DNA of 64,000 nt from Collinsella sp. AF23-2 (GTDB lineage: Bacteria > Actinomycetota > Coriobacteriia > Coriobacteriales > Coriobacteriaceae). The position numbers were made by a program, and so were the translations under genes. Below the pieces are notes generated by a model. The model saw nothing but the letters and a program-made list of their open reading frames with translations, had not been told where the DNA came from and made no database searches. Location of the stretch: assembly GCF_003459245.1 (NCBI RefSeq), contig NZ_QRVG01000005.1:47689-111688 (forward strand), given 5' to 3'. Below are positions 45,887-56,749 of the stretch, in pieces (within the stretch, counting starts at the first letter, position 1; each line of letters opens with the position of its first letter).

Positions 45887-46729
45887 ATGTCCGCCCGTAA
45901 AGCTCGCACGGAGGCGGCCGCCGCTGGCGCCGCCCCCGTTGACTCTGAGGAGAAGGACGTGAAGATTCCCGTAGAGGCCGTTGACGATACCGTGGCCAAC
46001 GAGGCCCCGGCCGCCGAGGCTGCCGAGAACCAGGTAGAGGATTCCAACAAGGAGGCGACGATGACCGAGGACGAGATGGTGGAAGCCGCTATCCGCGCCG
46101 GTGAGGAAGCCGCCGACAACGACTTTAAGCTCAAGTTCGAGCAGGCTCAGAAAGAGCTTGCCGACGTGCGCAATGAGCTCGATGCTGCGGCAGAGGCTCA
46201 GAAGGCCGCCGAGGACAAGGCAAAGGACGCCACCGAGCGTACCGCCCGTCTGCAGGCCGACTGGGAGAACTTCCGTCGCCGCACCGCCAATGAGCGTATC
46301 GCCGAGCGCGAGCGCGCGACCGAGAAGCTTGTTACCGCGCTGTTGCCGGTGATTGACGATATCGAGCGCGCGATCGACCATGCCCGTAGCCAGGAGCTTT
46401 CCGACGACTTTAAGCAGTTCGTCGATGGCGTCGATGCGGTGCATGCCAAGCTGCTCGATGTGTTTGCGCACGAGGGCGTTGAGCCCATCGACCCCAAGGG
46501 CGAGGCGTTCGATCCGCTCGAGCACCAGGCCGTGGGGCGTGTCGAGGACGCATCGCAGTACGACGAGACTGTCAACGACGTGTACCAGAAGGGCTACCGC
46601 ATGGCGGATCGCATCCTGCGTTCCGCGATGGTGACGGTGACCTACGGTGGCGAGAAGCGCCCCGCACCGGAGCCCGAAGCGGCGCCCGAGGATGCTACGG
46701 CCGATACGGCCGAGAGCACCGAGGAGTAA
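45887..46729 (+). CDS. grpE: Nucleotide exchange factor GrpE
   Basis: 280 residues. Acidic N-terminal extension (about 1-60), a coiled coil (about 75-140, FEQAQKELADVRNELDAAAEAQKA), and the GrpE core (WENFRRRTANERI; LLPVIDDIERAIDHA; HQAVGRV). It releases ADP from DnaK. An internal ATG at 46061 (MTEDEMVEA) has a strong AAGGAGG, so a shorter 222-residue form could also be made. A terminator follows before dnaJ. Confidence 0.93.
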   Translation: MSARKARTEAAAAGAAPVDSEEKDVKIPVEAVDDTVANEAPAAEAAENQVEDSNKEATMTEDEMVEAAIRAGEEAADNDFKLKFEQAQKELADVRNELDAAAEAQKAAEDKAKDATERTARLQADWENFRRRTANERIAERERATEKLVTALLPVIDDIERAIDHARSQELSDDFKQFVDGVDAVHAKLLDVFAHEGVEPIDPKGEAFDPLEHQAVGRVEDASQYDETVNDVYQKGYRMADRILRSAMVTVTYGGEKRPAPEPEAAPEDATADTAESTEE

Positions 46730-46734
46730 TTGAG

Positions 46735-46767
46735 AAGGGCCCCGGGGCAACACCCGGGGCCCTTTCT
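46735..46767 (+). terminator. Hairpin between grpE and dnaJ
   Basis: AAGGGCCCCGGG and CCCGGGGCCCTT form a 12-bp stem followed by TCT. It would reduce readthrough into dnaJ-hspR. Confidence 0.75.
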
Positions 46768-46836
46768 GGCCTAGTGCCATATGAAAGCATGAGCCGCCGC
46801 CCGCTGGGCGGCGGATGAAACAGGAGAGGAGCTACG

Positions 46837-47802
46837 ATGGCTGCAGGCAAAACCTTCTATGACATCCTGGGCGTATCCAAGAGCGCCTCCGACAAAGAGA
46901 TCAAGAGCGCGTTTCGCAAGCTCGCGCAAAAATATCACCCCGATGCCGGAGGCGACGAGGCCAAGTTCAAGGAGATTAGCGAGGCCTACGAGACGCTTTC
47001 GGACGAGAAGAAGCGCAAAGAGTACGACCAGATGCTCATGTTTGGCGGCATGCCGGGCGCGGGCGGCGCGTATGGCGGCGGCTACGGTGCCGGCGCTGGT
47101 GCCAGCGGCTGGGGCGACATCTTCGACAGCATCTTTAGCGGCAACGGCGCCTGGGGCAGCGATTGGGGCTCGGGCTTTGCCGGGGCTGCGGGCGCTGCCG
47201 GTGCCGGCGCTGGCCGCAGCCGCGCTCGCAAGGGCGGCGACCTGTCGCTGACCGTCGATGTGACGGCCGAGGACGCGTTTCGCGGTGTGACGCACAAGGT
47301 CACCTACCGCATTCCCTCGACAGGCGAGCAGCAGACCATTACGGTCTCGGTGCCTGAAGGCGCGGTCGACGGCGGCAAGCTGCGTTACAAACGTCGCGGC
47401 GAGTATGGCGTTGCCGGCGGCGAGCGCGGCGACCTGGTCGTGACCACGCATGTGGAGGAGCATCCGCTGTTTAGGCGCAAAGGCGCCGACGTGACCATGG
47501 AGGTACCGGTCTCGGTCTACGAGGCGGCGCTCGGCTGCACGGTGGACGTGCCCACGCCCGGCGGTGCGACGGTCCGTTTGAAAGTGCCCGCGGGTACCCA
47601 GACGGGCAAGAAGTTCCGCTTTAAGGAGATGGGCGCGCCCGATGTTAAGCACCGTGGCCGCACGGGCGCGCTGCTCGTCGAGATCAAGGTGCAGGTTCCC
47701 ACGAACCTGTCCGACGATGAGCGCGATGCCATGACCAAGCTGCGCGAGGCCGACACGCGCGACTATCGCGAGAAGGTCAATCGTTACAAGGCGACGTACT
47801 AG
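46837..47802 (+). CDS. dnaJ: DnaJ-type co-chaperone (CbpA-like, no zinc finger)
   Basis: 321 residues. J domain about 1-70 with the HPD motif (KYHPDAGG), Gly/Ala-rich linker (about 70-130), then two C-terminal beta domains ([59 protein letters not shown]). The CxxCxGxG zinc repeats of classical DnaJ are missing, as in CbpA. It stimulates DnaK ATPase. GGAGAGGAG precedes ATG 46837. Confidence 0.93.
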   Translation: MAAGKTFYDILGVSKSASDKEIKSAFRKLAQKYHPDAGGDEAKFKEISEAYETLSDEKKRKEYDQMLMFGGMPGAGGAYGGGYGAGAGASGWGDIFDSIFSGNGAWGSDWGSGFAGAAGAAGAGAGRSRARKGGDLSLTVDVTAEDAFRGVTHKVTYRIPSTGEQQTITVSVPEGAVDGGKLRYKRRGEYGVAGGERGDLVVTTHVEEHPLFRRKGADVTMEVPVSVYEAALGCTVDVPTPGGATVRLKVPAGTQTGKKFRFKEMGAPDVKHRGRTGALLVEIKVQVPTNLSDDERDAMTKLREADTRDYREKVNRYKATY

Positions 47803-47874
47803 GGCGGTCGCGGCGCACGCCCACGCCCGCGGGCTTATGATGGACGATAACGAGACGGAAAGGGGTCAGGTAGC

Positions 47875-48291
47875 ATGGCCGAGGACAATAGGAACAAACC
47901 GCTGTACATGATCAGCGTGGCGGCCGAGCTGACCGGCATGCACCCGCAGACTCTGCGCGTCTACGAGTCCAAGGGCCTGGTGAATCCTCAGCGCTCGGGC
48001 GGTAACACGCGCCTGTATTCGCGTGCCGATATCGAGCGTCTGGAACTCATCAACCAACTGACCGACGAGGGCATCAACCTTGCCGGCGTGGTGCGCATCC
48101 TCGATATGAAGGAGCGTTCCGAGGAGCGCGAGCGCGAGAACGAGAAGCTCCGCGCTCGCGTGCGCCAGCTCGAGGACGAGCTGCACGAGTATAAGATGCA
48201 GAAGAAGATCACCGCCCTGGCCCCGCGCGACGGCTCAGTCAACCCCGAGCAAGTCATGCGCAAGCTGCTAGGTACGGGTAGCGACCTATAG
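47875..48291 (+). CDS. hspR: Heat-shock repressor HspR (MerR family)
   Basis: 138 residues. MerR-type winged helix at the N-terminus (MISVAAELTGMHPQTLRVYESKGLVNPQRSGGNTRLYSRADIERL) and a C-terminal coiled coil (about 75-105). In Actinobacteria HspR represses the dnaK operon and clpB with DnaK as co-repressor. The same logic is likely here: dnaK and clpB share a promoter element. GGAAAGGGG lies upstream; the gap to dnaJ is 72 bp. Confidence 0.93.
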   Translation: MAEDNRNKPLYMISVAAELTGMHPQTLRVYESKGLVNPQRSGGNTRLYSRADIERLELINQLTDEGINLAGVVRILDMKERSEERERENEKLRARVRQLEDELHEYKMQKKITALAPRDGSVNPEQVMRKLLGTGSDL

Positions 48292-48296
48292 CTCCG

Positions 48297-48343
48297 CCGA
48301 CGCTGCCGGGCACTCATTGGGGACAGACTTAAATGAGTGCCCG
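48297..48343. repeat. Family B hairpin set in a structured-element flank
   Basis: CCGACGCTGC (48297-48306), the flank of the structured elements at 19441 and 28410, runs into CGGGCACTCATT, which pairs perfectly with AATGAGTGCCCG around GGGGACAGACTTA. Confidence 0.82.
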
Positions 48344-48349
48344 CAGAAT

Positions 48350-48413
48350 GAGAGTGGATAATCTCCCGTTTTTGGCCTGTTTGCAGGCTCAAAGTGGGAG
48401 ATTATCCACTCTC
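48350..48413. repeat. Family A hairpin (GTGGATAATCTCCC)
   Basis: Arms 48350-48367 and 48396-48413 pair perfectly over 18 bp. The loop TTTTTGGCCTGTTTGCAGGCTCAA is close to the copies at 1 and 20470. The stem differs from the 20452 copy by one compensated pair. No gene in 48292-48578. Confidence 0.88.
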
Positions 48414-48578
48414 GTCATTTCGGCGTCTAAGTCTGCCCCCGGCACCCAACTCGTTCTTTGCTTTACTGAGATAAAGTGAACGTGCAGATTCGTAACCCAC
48501 TCGCAACCGTTCTATGGCACGATATTGAACGAATGTATGCTATGCGCCCAAATCGTTTTGGGCAGAGTGGGAGACAGT

Positions 48579-50879
48579 ATGGTCAAGCTGTACGAGGACG
48601 GCATCTACCTGCGCGGCGGCAGCGAGGTTGTGCCTGCGGTCGAGGCTGCCGAGCGCGGTATTACGCAGACGCCCGAGGATGCCAAGCGCGGCACCATCGC
48701 GTATTCGATCCTCCAGGCACACAATACGTCCGGAGATCCCGAGGCACTCAAGATTCGCTTCGACGCCATGGCGAGCCACGACATCACCTTTGTCGGCATC
48801 ATCCAGACGGCGCGCGCCTCGGGCATGGAGCAGTTCCCGCTGCCTTACGTGCTCACCAACTGCCATAATTCGCTGTGCGCCGTGGGCGGCACCATCAACG
48901 AGGACGACCACGTCTTTGGCCTCTCGGCCGCCAAGAAGTACGGTGGCATCTTCGTTCCGCCGCATATCGCCGTTATCCACTCCTTTATGCGTGAGAACTT
49001 CGCGGGCTGCGGCAAGATGATCCTGGGTTCCGACTCGCACACCCGCTACGGCGCTCTGGGCACTATGGCCGTGGGCGAGGGCGGTGGCGAGCTGGCAAAG
49101 CAACTGCTGCGCGACACCTACGACGTCGCCTATCCCGGCGTCGTCGCCATCTACCTCACGGGTGCCCCGCGCCCCGGCGTCGGCCCGCACGATGTGGCGC
49201 TCGCCATCATCCGCGCTGTCTTTGCCAAGGGCTACGTCAAGAACAAGGTCATGGAGTTTGTGGGCCCCGGCATCGCGAGCATGACGACCGACTACCGCAA
49301 CGGCGTCGACGTCATGACCACCGAGACCACCTGCCTGTCGAGCATCTGGGCCACCGACGAGGACACGCACGCGTTTTTGACCATGCACGGCCGCGGCGAC
49401 GACTATCGCGAGCTCAAGCCCGCCGATGTCGCCTACTACGACGGTTGCGTCGAGGTCGACCTGTCGAGCATCAAGCCCATGATCGCACTGCCGTTCCATC
49501 CTTCCAACGGCTTTGAGATCGACGAGCTCAACGAGAACCTCGAGGACATCCTGCACGAGGTGGAGCTCGAGGCCGCCAAGATCGGCGAGGGCAAGACGCA
49601 CTTTAGCCTGCTCGACAAGATCGTCGACGGCAAGCTGCACGTGCAGCAGGGCGTTATCGCCGGCTGCTCGGGCGGCAACTATGACTCCGTGGTCCAGGCT
49701 GCCCGCGTGCTCAAGGGCGCCAATACCGGCTGCGGCGAGTTCTCGCTGTCGGTCTATCCCACGAGCCAGCCCGTGGCGCTCGAACTTACACGCCGCGGCT
49801 ACATCTACGACCTCATGGAGGCCGGCGCAATCGTGCGCACGGCATTCTGCGGCCCGTGCTTCGGCGCCGGCGACACGCCCGCCAACAACGGCCTTTCGAT
49901 CCGTCACACCACGCGCAACTTCCCCAACCGCGAGGGTTCCAAGCCGGGTAATGGCCAGCTGAGCGCCGTGGCCCTGATGGACGCCCGCTCCATTGCGGCA
50001 ACGGCTGCCAACGGCGGCGTCCTGACGCCGGCGACCGACCTGCCCGAGGACACTTGGGACGAGGCCTGCGAGTACACCTTTGACGACGCGCCGTACAAGA
50101 AGCGCGTGTACTGGGGCTTTGGCAAGGCGGAGCCTGCCGACGAGCTGGTCGAAGGCCCCAACATCAAGCCGTGGCCCGCGATGGAGCCGCTCGGCGACGA
50201 CATCCTGCTCAAGGTTTGCTCCAAGATCATGGACCCGGTCACCACGACCGACGAGCTCATTCCCTCGGGCGAGACGAGCTCCTTCCGCTCCAACCCGCTG
50301 GGCCTGGCTGAGTTTACGCTGAGCCGCCGCGACCCGGCCTACGTGGGTCGCTCCAAGGAGGTCGACGCTGTGGAGAAGCGTCGCGTTGCCGGCGAGTCCG
50401 CGGGCGACCTGGCGGCGTTCGATGCCGAGCTTGCCGGTGTGTTTGAGGCGCTGGCCGGCGCGGGTGTCGCGGCCGATGCCAAGGCGACCGAGTTCGGTTC
50501 CATGATTTACGCCAAGAAGCCTGGCGACGGCAGCGCCCGCGAGCAGGCCGCGAGCTGCCAGCGCGTAATTGGCGGCCTGGCCAACATCGTCCACGAGTAC
50601 GCCACCAAGCGCTATCGCTCCAACGTGATGAACTGGGGCATGGTGCCCTTCCAGATGGAGGCCGAGCCCAACTTTGAGGTGGGCGATTACGTCTTTGTGC
50701 CGGGTATCCGTGCCGCGCTCGATGGCGACCTGAAGGACATCGCCGCCTACGTGGTGCGCGCCGATGGTGCGGTCGAGCAGATTGAGCTCTACATTGCCGA
50801 TATGACGGCAGAGGAGCGTGCCATCGTCAAGGCCGGCTGCCTGATCAACTACAACAAGTTCAAGGCCGCTGCCGAGTAG
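48579..50879 (+). CDS. Aconitase-family hydratase
   Basis: 766 residues. Aconitase fold with [42 protein letters not shown], and a cluster-binding Cys region [30 protein letters not shown]. The C-terminal swivel domain has [13 protein letters not shown] and GCLINYNK. It probably hydrates a carboxylic acid; the substrate (citrate, homoaconitate or other) is not clear, and no citrate synthase or isocitrate dehydrogenase is nearby. ATG 48579 follows GGGAGACAGT. Single gene, followed by a long hairpin. Confidence 0.88.
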   Translation: MVKLYEDGIYLRGGSEVVPAVEAAERGITQTPEDAKRGTIAYSILQAHNTSGDPEALKIRFDAMASHDITFVGIIQTARASGMEQFPLPYVLTNCHNSLCAVGGTINEDDHVFGLSAAKKYGGIFVPPHIAVIHSFMRENFAGCGKMILGSDSHTRYGALGTMAVGEGGGELAKQLLRDTYDVAYPGVVAIYLTGAPRPGVGPHDVALAIIRAVFAKGYVKNKVMEFVGPGIASMTTDYRNGVDVMTTETTCLSSIWATDEDTHAFLTMHGRGDDYRELKPADVAYYDGCVEVDLSSIKPMIALPFHPSNGFEIDELNENLEDILHEVELEAAKIGEGKTHFSLLDKIVDGKLHVQQGVIAGCSGGNYDSVVQAARVLKGANTGCGEFSLSVYPTSQPVALELTRRGYIYDLMEAGAIVRTAFCGPCFGAGDTPANNGLSIRHTTRNFPNREGSKPGNGQLSAVALMDARSIAATAANGGVLTPATDLPEDTWDEACEYTFDDAPYKKRVYWGFGKAEPADELVEGPNIKPWPAMEPLGDDILLKVCSKIMDPVTTTDELIPSGETSSFRSNPLGLAEFTLSRRDPAYVGRSKEVDAVEKRRVAGESAGDLAAFDAELAGVFEALAGAGVAADAKATEFGSMIYAKKPGDGSAREQAASCQRVIGGLANIVHEYATKRYRSNVMNWGMVPFQMEAEPNFEVGDYVFVPGIRAALDGDLKDIAAYVVRADGAVEQIELYIADMTAEERAIVKAGCLINYNKFKAAAE

Positions 50880-50894
50880 CGCACTTAATTGTCC

Positions 50895-50968
50895 GCCCGG
50901 GGCTTACCCTTTCCCGCCCGCTCACGCGCTTCACGAGGGCCGCGTTCGGGAAAGGGTAAGCCCCGGGC
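50895..50968. repeat. Long perfect inverted repeat after the hydratase gene
   Basis: Arms 50895-50916 and 50947-50968 pair perfectly over 22 bp around a 30-nt loop. The arm contains CCGGGGCTTA, like CCGGGGTTTA in the hairpin at 10430. No T-run follows. Confidence 0.85.
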
Positions 50969-51061
50969 TACATTTCTGCGTTCTCGTTGGGTCTTGAGGG
51001 ACGCTAATAAATAGACTTGCTTGATGCCGCCTCTGTTATCGGGGCGGCTTCTTTTTGTTGA

Positions 51062-51098
51062 AAACCACCACAAAGGGGGCAGGCACCTTTGTGGTGGT
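51062..51098. repeat. Family C hairpin
   Basis: AAACCACCACAAAGG pairs with CCTTTGTGGTGGT around the GGGCAGGCA centre. Same orientation as the copy at 18376. Confidence 0.85.
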
Positions 51099-51151
51099 GG
51101 GGACGAGCTCGATGCTGTTGTGATCGTTGAGCGGCATGTTAATGGGCGGCT

Positions 51152-51820
51152 CTACAGAATTTCATCTGGGCTGGCGGGTTTGGTTGTTTTGGGGATGCCG
51201 AGTTTGGATGACGCGAAATCGTCAACATTGTCCTTAATTCCGTCTTTGGTGTAGACAGTGACCATATAGGTGCTGTGTCCGAATTCGCCCTTGTCGCGTG
51301 TTGCCCAGGCATCCCAGTAGGCGGCCCCGTTTCGCCCTTTGATTTTTCCGACACGGCGGAGTTCTGTTCGCTTTAATTTCTGGTTGCTATAGATGGTTCG
51401 ACCGGCCTCCTCGGTGAGCCCGCACTGTCCAAGCATCTTGTCGAGGACTTGGTTCATGTGGCGCTCATCGGTGTTTGGTGCGTAGTCGTAGGCGAGGGTG
51501 ATGAAGTCGAGTGGCTGGTCGTCGATTAGATAGTTTAGCGTCTGAGGTCCAAGGCAGAAATAGGGGGAGCATCCGTCGATCTGACCGAGCAGTGGCAACT
51601 TTGACTGCCAACTTCCGGTGGGAATTCCATCTTCGTAAAACACGCCGCGACAGATAAAGGAGAGCGAGGTGGCACGCGAGCTGGCGTCGACCATTCCGCA
51701 TAAATCGAAGGGCGAGGTGATACCAAGGGAAAAGGGCGTGATGACGATAAGGAAGAGCATCACGATGGGTATGGCGAGAATGGCGATGACGTTGCGACCG
51801 GTGGAATGAGGCGGCTTCAT
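51152..51820 (-). CDS. Membrane-anchored protein of unknown function
   Basis: 222 residues, not recognised. One hydrophobic segment near the N-terminus (VIAILAIPIVMLFLIVIT, about 11-28) then a probable extracytoplasmic domain with five Cys (CGMVD, CRGVF, GCSPYFCLGP, GQCGL). ATG 51820 follows GAGGAGC. It is divergent from another membrane-anchored unknown at 52055; all three gaps around the pair carry a family C hairpin. GC content is below its neighbours. Confidence 0.7.
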   Translation of the reverse strand: MKPPHSTGRNVIAILAIPIVMLFLIVITPFSLGITSPFDLCGMVDASSRATSLSFICRGVFYEDGIPTGSWQSKLPLLGQIDGCSPYFCLGPQTLNYLIDDQPLDFITLAYDYAPNTDERHMNQVLDKMLGQCGLTEEAGRTIYSNQKLKRTELRRVGKIKGRNGAAYWDAWATRDKGEFGHSTYMVTVYTKDGIKDNVDDFASSKLGIPKTTKPASPDEIL

Positions 51821-51928
51821 ATGCGCTCCTCGAGACAAAGATCTGTTGAGGATAGGCAGAAATGGATATGTTCAGAGAGCAATTCAAGTTTAATCTCATT
51901 GCGCGAGATGGTCGACCGTTAGCGTCGA

Positions 51929-51965
51929 AAACCACCACAAAGGTGCCTGTCCCCTTTGTGGTGGT
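51929..51965. repeat. Family C hairpin, inverted orientation
   Basis: CCACCACAAAGGTGCCTGTC pairs its first 12 bases with CCTTTGTGGTGG. The loop is the reverse complement of the loops at 18391 and 51077. It sits between two divergent genes. Confidence 0.85.
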
Positions 51966-52054
51966 GAGGAGCGCGCGGCTTCTTTTGGTAATAGTGTTAG
52001 CTGGCGGTATCATTAGTGCAGGTGGCGAAGGTTTGCATTGTGGGGTGTTTTGCC

Positions 52055-52726
52055 GTGAGCCGTTCTGCCCGTATTGGATTGATTGTCTTGGCGCTTGCGA
52101 TCGCTGTGGTTGGCGCGGGCGCTGTCGGTATGGCATTTCTACCTGCTGCGGTGACGGAGCCGGTGGTCAAGCCTGTGACTCAATCTGTCGAACTTCTGAC
52201 CGGCGACGACAAGCCCGAGACCATTACCGTTGATTTTGATGAGCAGCCGGCTGTGCTGGGTATTAGTAATTATCCGCGTATTCAGCTTGGGGCCATGCGC
52301 TATACCACGGATACAAGCCTGATCGATAGGGCGTCCGAGCTACTCAAGGGCAAAACATTTAAGCGTTGGTACGGATATGCGTCCTATCGGGCAAAAGCGA
52401 ACGACATGGTTGGCGGATGCCACTCGTCCATCGAGCTGGACACTGCAAACGGCGCAAAGTTATGTGATGTCTCGTACGATCCGGGCTACGAGGGCAATGA
52501 GGGTCCGGGCATCTACATCATGGACGGCGATGTCGCCTATGTCATGGAGGGCGACCAGAGCGAGCTCAACGATTTTATGGGTCAGTGTATCCAAGATGCC
52601 TATAAACAGACCTGCTTGCCTGACCCGCAGACTGCACGCGATAGTGGGTCTGCCCGTACATGGCTGTTCGAGGATGAGATGCCCTGGACCGTCGAATCGG
52701 GAAGTACGGGTTCGGCGAAGGAGTAG
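52055..52726 (+). CDS. Membrane-anchored protein of unknown function
   Basis: 223 residues from GTG 52055, not recognised. One membrane segment (IGLIVLALAIAVVGAGAVGMAFL, about 6-28), then a probable outside domain (TITVDFDEQPAVLGISNYPRIQL; GYASYRAKANDMVGGCHSSIEL). Several start codons are possible (52016, 52055); the ribosome site is weak for all. It has no clear similarity to its divergent neighbour. Confidence 0.65.
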   Translation: MSRSARIGLIVLALAIAVVGAGAVGMAFLPAAVTEPVVKPVTQSVELLTGDDKPETITVDFDEQPAVLGISNYPRIQLGAMRYTTDTSLIDRASELLKGKTFKRWYGYASYRAKANDMVGGCHSSIELDTANGAKLCDVSYDPGYEGNEGPGIYIMDGDVAYVMEGDQSELNDFMGQCIQDAYKQTCLPDPQTARDSGSARTWLFEDEMPWTVESGSTGSAKE

Positions 52727-52734
52727 AGACCGCG

Positions 52735-52770
52735 ACCACCACAAAGGTGCCTGTCCTCTTTGTGGTGGTT
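52735..52770. repeat. Family C hairpin, inverted orientation
   Basis: ACCACCACAAAGG and CCTCTTTGTGGTGGT surround TGCCTGT. It begins eight bases after the stop of the 52055 gene. Confidence 0.83.
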
Positions 52771-52778
52771 TTCGGTCT

Positions 52779-52835
52779 GTCTCGATCTGTAACATCTAGG
52801 ATCAAAAATGGCTGCTAGATGTTACAGATCGAGAC
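52779..52835. repeat. Perfect 21-bp inverted repeat before clpB
   Basis: Arms 52779-52799 and 52815-52835 are perfect complements around the 15-nt loop GATCAAAAATGGCTG. It lies between the family C hairpin and the clpB promoter. Confidence 0.87.
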
Positions 52836-52889
52836 GGTAGCGCGCCTGGGCAGCGGCGGGCTGACATCTCAGTACCCTATCCGTAATTC

Positions 52890-52932
52890 ACTCAGAAAAT
52901 CTTATATATAGAGACTTAGATTTGTGTATAAG
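52890..52932 (+). promoter_or_regulatory. clpB promoter element shared with dnaK
   Basis: CTCAGA then AAATCTTATAT (52897-52907), six bases, ACTTAGATTT and TGTATA, matching 43856-43888 before dnaK. Here ATCTTATA and TATAAGAT also form an inverted repeat (52898-52933). Probably an HspR-controlled promoter. Confidence 0.65.
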
Positions 52933-53012
52933 ATCGCGTAAAGCTGGCAACAATACTTCTCGAACAACGTGAAGCCGCCCCGTAGGGCGGCCGCCCCAAG
53001 AGAGGTGATTCC

Positions 53013-55637
<2,625 letters not shown>

Positions 55638-55649
55638 CTGAGCTCAAGC

Positions 55650-55684
55650 AAAGGGGCGGCGGGATTTACCCGTCGCCCCTTTTT
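55650..55684 (+). terminator. Intrinsic terminator after clpB
   Basis: AAAGGGGCGGCGGG pairs with CCCGTCGCCCCTTT (one G-T pair), followed by T residues. Confidence 0.85.
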
Positions 55685-55711
55685 CATGCTGCGTCGAATG
55701 TGCCGGGCAGT

Positions 55712-56500
55712 CTAGGCGTAGATGATCTCCAAGTTGGGGGCAAGCTCGGCAAGTCGCTGCCTCGTGTCCGCATCGACACCGGTGTCGGTGATCAGGCAGT
55801 TAATCTCATTGAGGTCAAGGGCGTGAACCAAGCCGATGACGCCGATTTTCGATGAGTCCATGAGGGTTATGCGTCGGTCGGCAGCGTTCGCGATGGCGCT
55901 CACCATGTTCGCCTGCTCCAATCGATGCGCCATAAATCCTTTTGAAAACGAGAAGGTATTGGTTCCCATGAAAGCAGTGGGAACAAAGTACTCGTTAAGC
56001 AGCCGGATAGTCTCGTTGCCCTGTGTGTAGTGATAGCCAAATCTCAGTTGTCCGCCCAGGAGAATGACCTCGCTGTCCACCAGCAATTCTTCGGCAAGTA
56101 TCGCGTGAGATAGGTCGTTCGTGAGAACCGTGAGATTCTTGCGGCCCTTGAGAGCGCGTAGCATGCAGCCCGTTGTTGTTCCCGATTGAAGAAAGAACGT
56201 GTCGCCGTCGCGCACCATTTTCGCCGCAGCGTAACCGATGCGGCGTTTTTCGTCTTGGGCCGTCGAAGAAGCGTCTTCAAACGAAAGTTCGCGAGAATTG
56301 GGGTTCGGTAAGATCGCGCCGCCATGGGTTCGCCTGAGAAGTCCTCTGCCTTCGAGAGCCCGCATATCCTTTCGAATGGTCGCTTCCGAAACACCGAAGC
56401 GCTCGCTGAGGTCAACAATGCGAACAGTGCTGTTCGCATTGAGTAAGTCGAGTATTTCTTCCTGCCGTTCTTCCAGGTAATAGGGACGCGGTTCACTCAT
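55712..56500 (-). CDS. DeoR/GlpR-family sugar regulator
   Basis: 262 residues. DeoR helix-turn-helix at about 10-60 (VRIVDLSERFGVSEATIRKDMRALEGRGLLRRTHGGA) and a sugar-phosphate sensor domain (FFLQSGTTTGCMLRAL; VLTNDLSHAI; LLGGQLRFGYHYTQG). ATG 56500 follows GGGAG. Divergent from an aldolase and mannose-family PTS operon, which it probably represses until a sugar phosphate binds. Confidence 0.9.
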   Translation of the reverse strand: MSEPRPYYLEERQEEILDLLNANSTVRIVDLSERFGVSEATIRKDMRALEGRGLLRRTHGGAILPNPNSRELSFEDASSTAQDEKRRIGYAAAKMVRDGDTFFLQSGTTTGCMLRALKGRKNLTVLTNDLSHAILAEELLVDSEVILLGGQLRFGYHYTQGNETIRLLNEYFVPTAFMGTNTFSFSKGFMAHRLEQANMVSAIANAADRRITLMDSSKIGVIGLVHALDLNEINCLITDTGVDADTRQRLAELAPNLEIIYA

Positions 56501-56573
56501 AAGAACTCCCAGGGCTTGTTGTGGGACAAGGCTTGTTACCTTCAGTTTTACCAGAACAACAATTCCTGAAATG

Positions 56574-56682
56574 AAATAAAACAACTCTAAACAAAACATA
56601 TCGAACGTTCGGGGCAGGTTTTCGACCGTTCGCGGTAGCAGACGTCAATTCCGAAACAAAGCAAAACAAAACGCAATATAAT
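56574..56682. promoter_or_regulatory. Operator and promoter region of the aldolase/PTS operon
   Basis: Two AAACAAA-type tracts (56574-56598 and 56654-56673) each follow AATTCC. Such A-rich repeats are common DeoR-family operators. Between them lie CGAACGTTCG (56602-56611) and GACCGTTCGCGG. A TATAAT at 56677-56682 could be the -10, but no good -35 is seen. Confidence 0.6.
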
Positions 56683-56749
56683 GAACTCGCAAAATGTTGC
56701 GTTTGGAGAAAGCCAAACAGCGATGGTCTGCCTGAGGAAAGGAGAACAG

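Noticed and set aside
48540..50594. 684-codon frame opposite the aconitase-family gene
   Set aside because: Shadow of a well-supported gene; odd composition.
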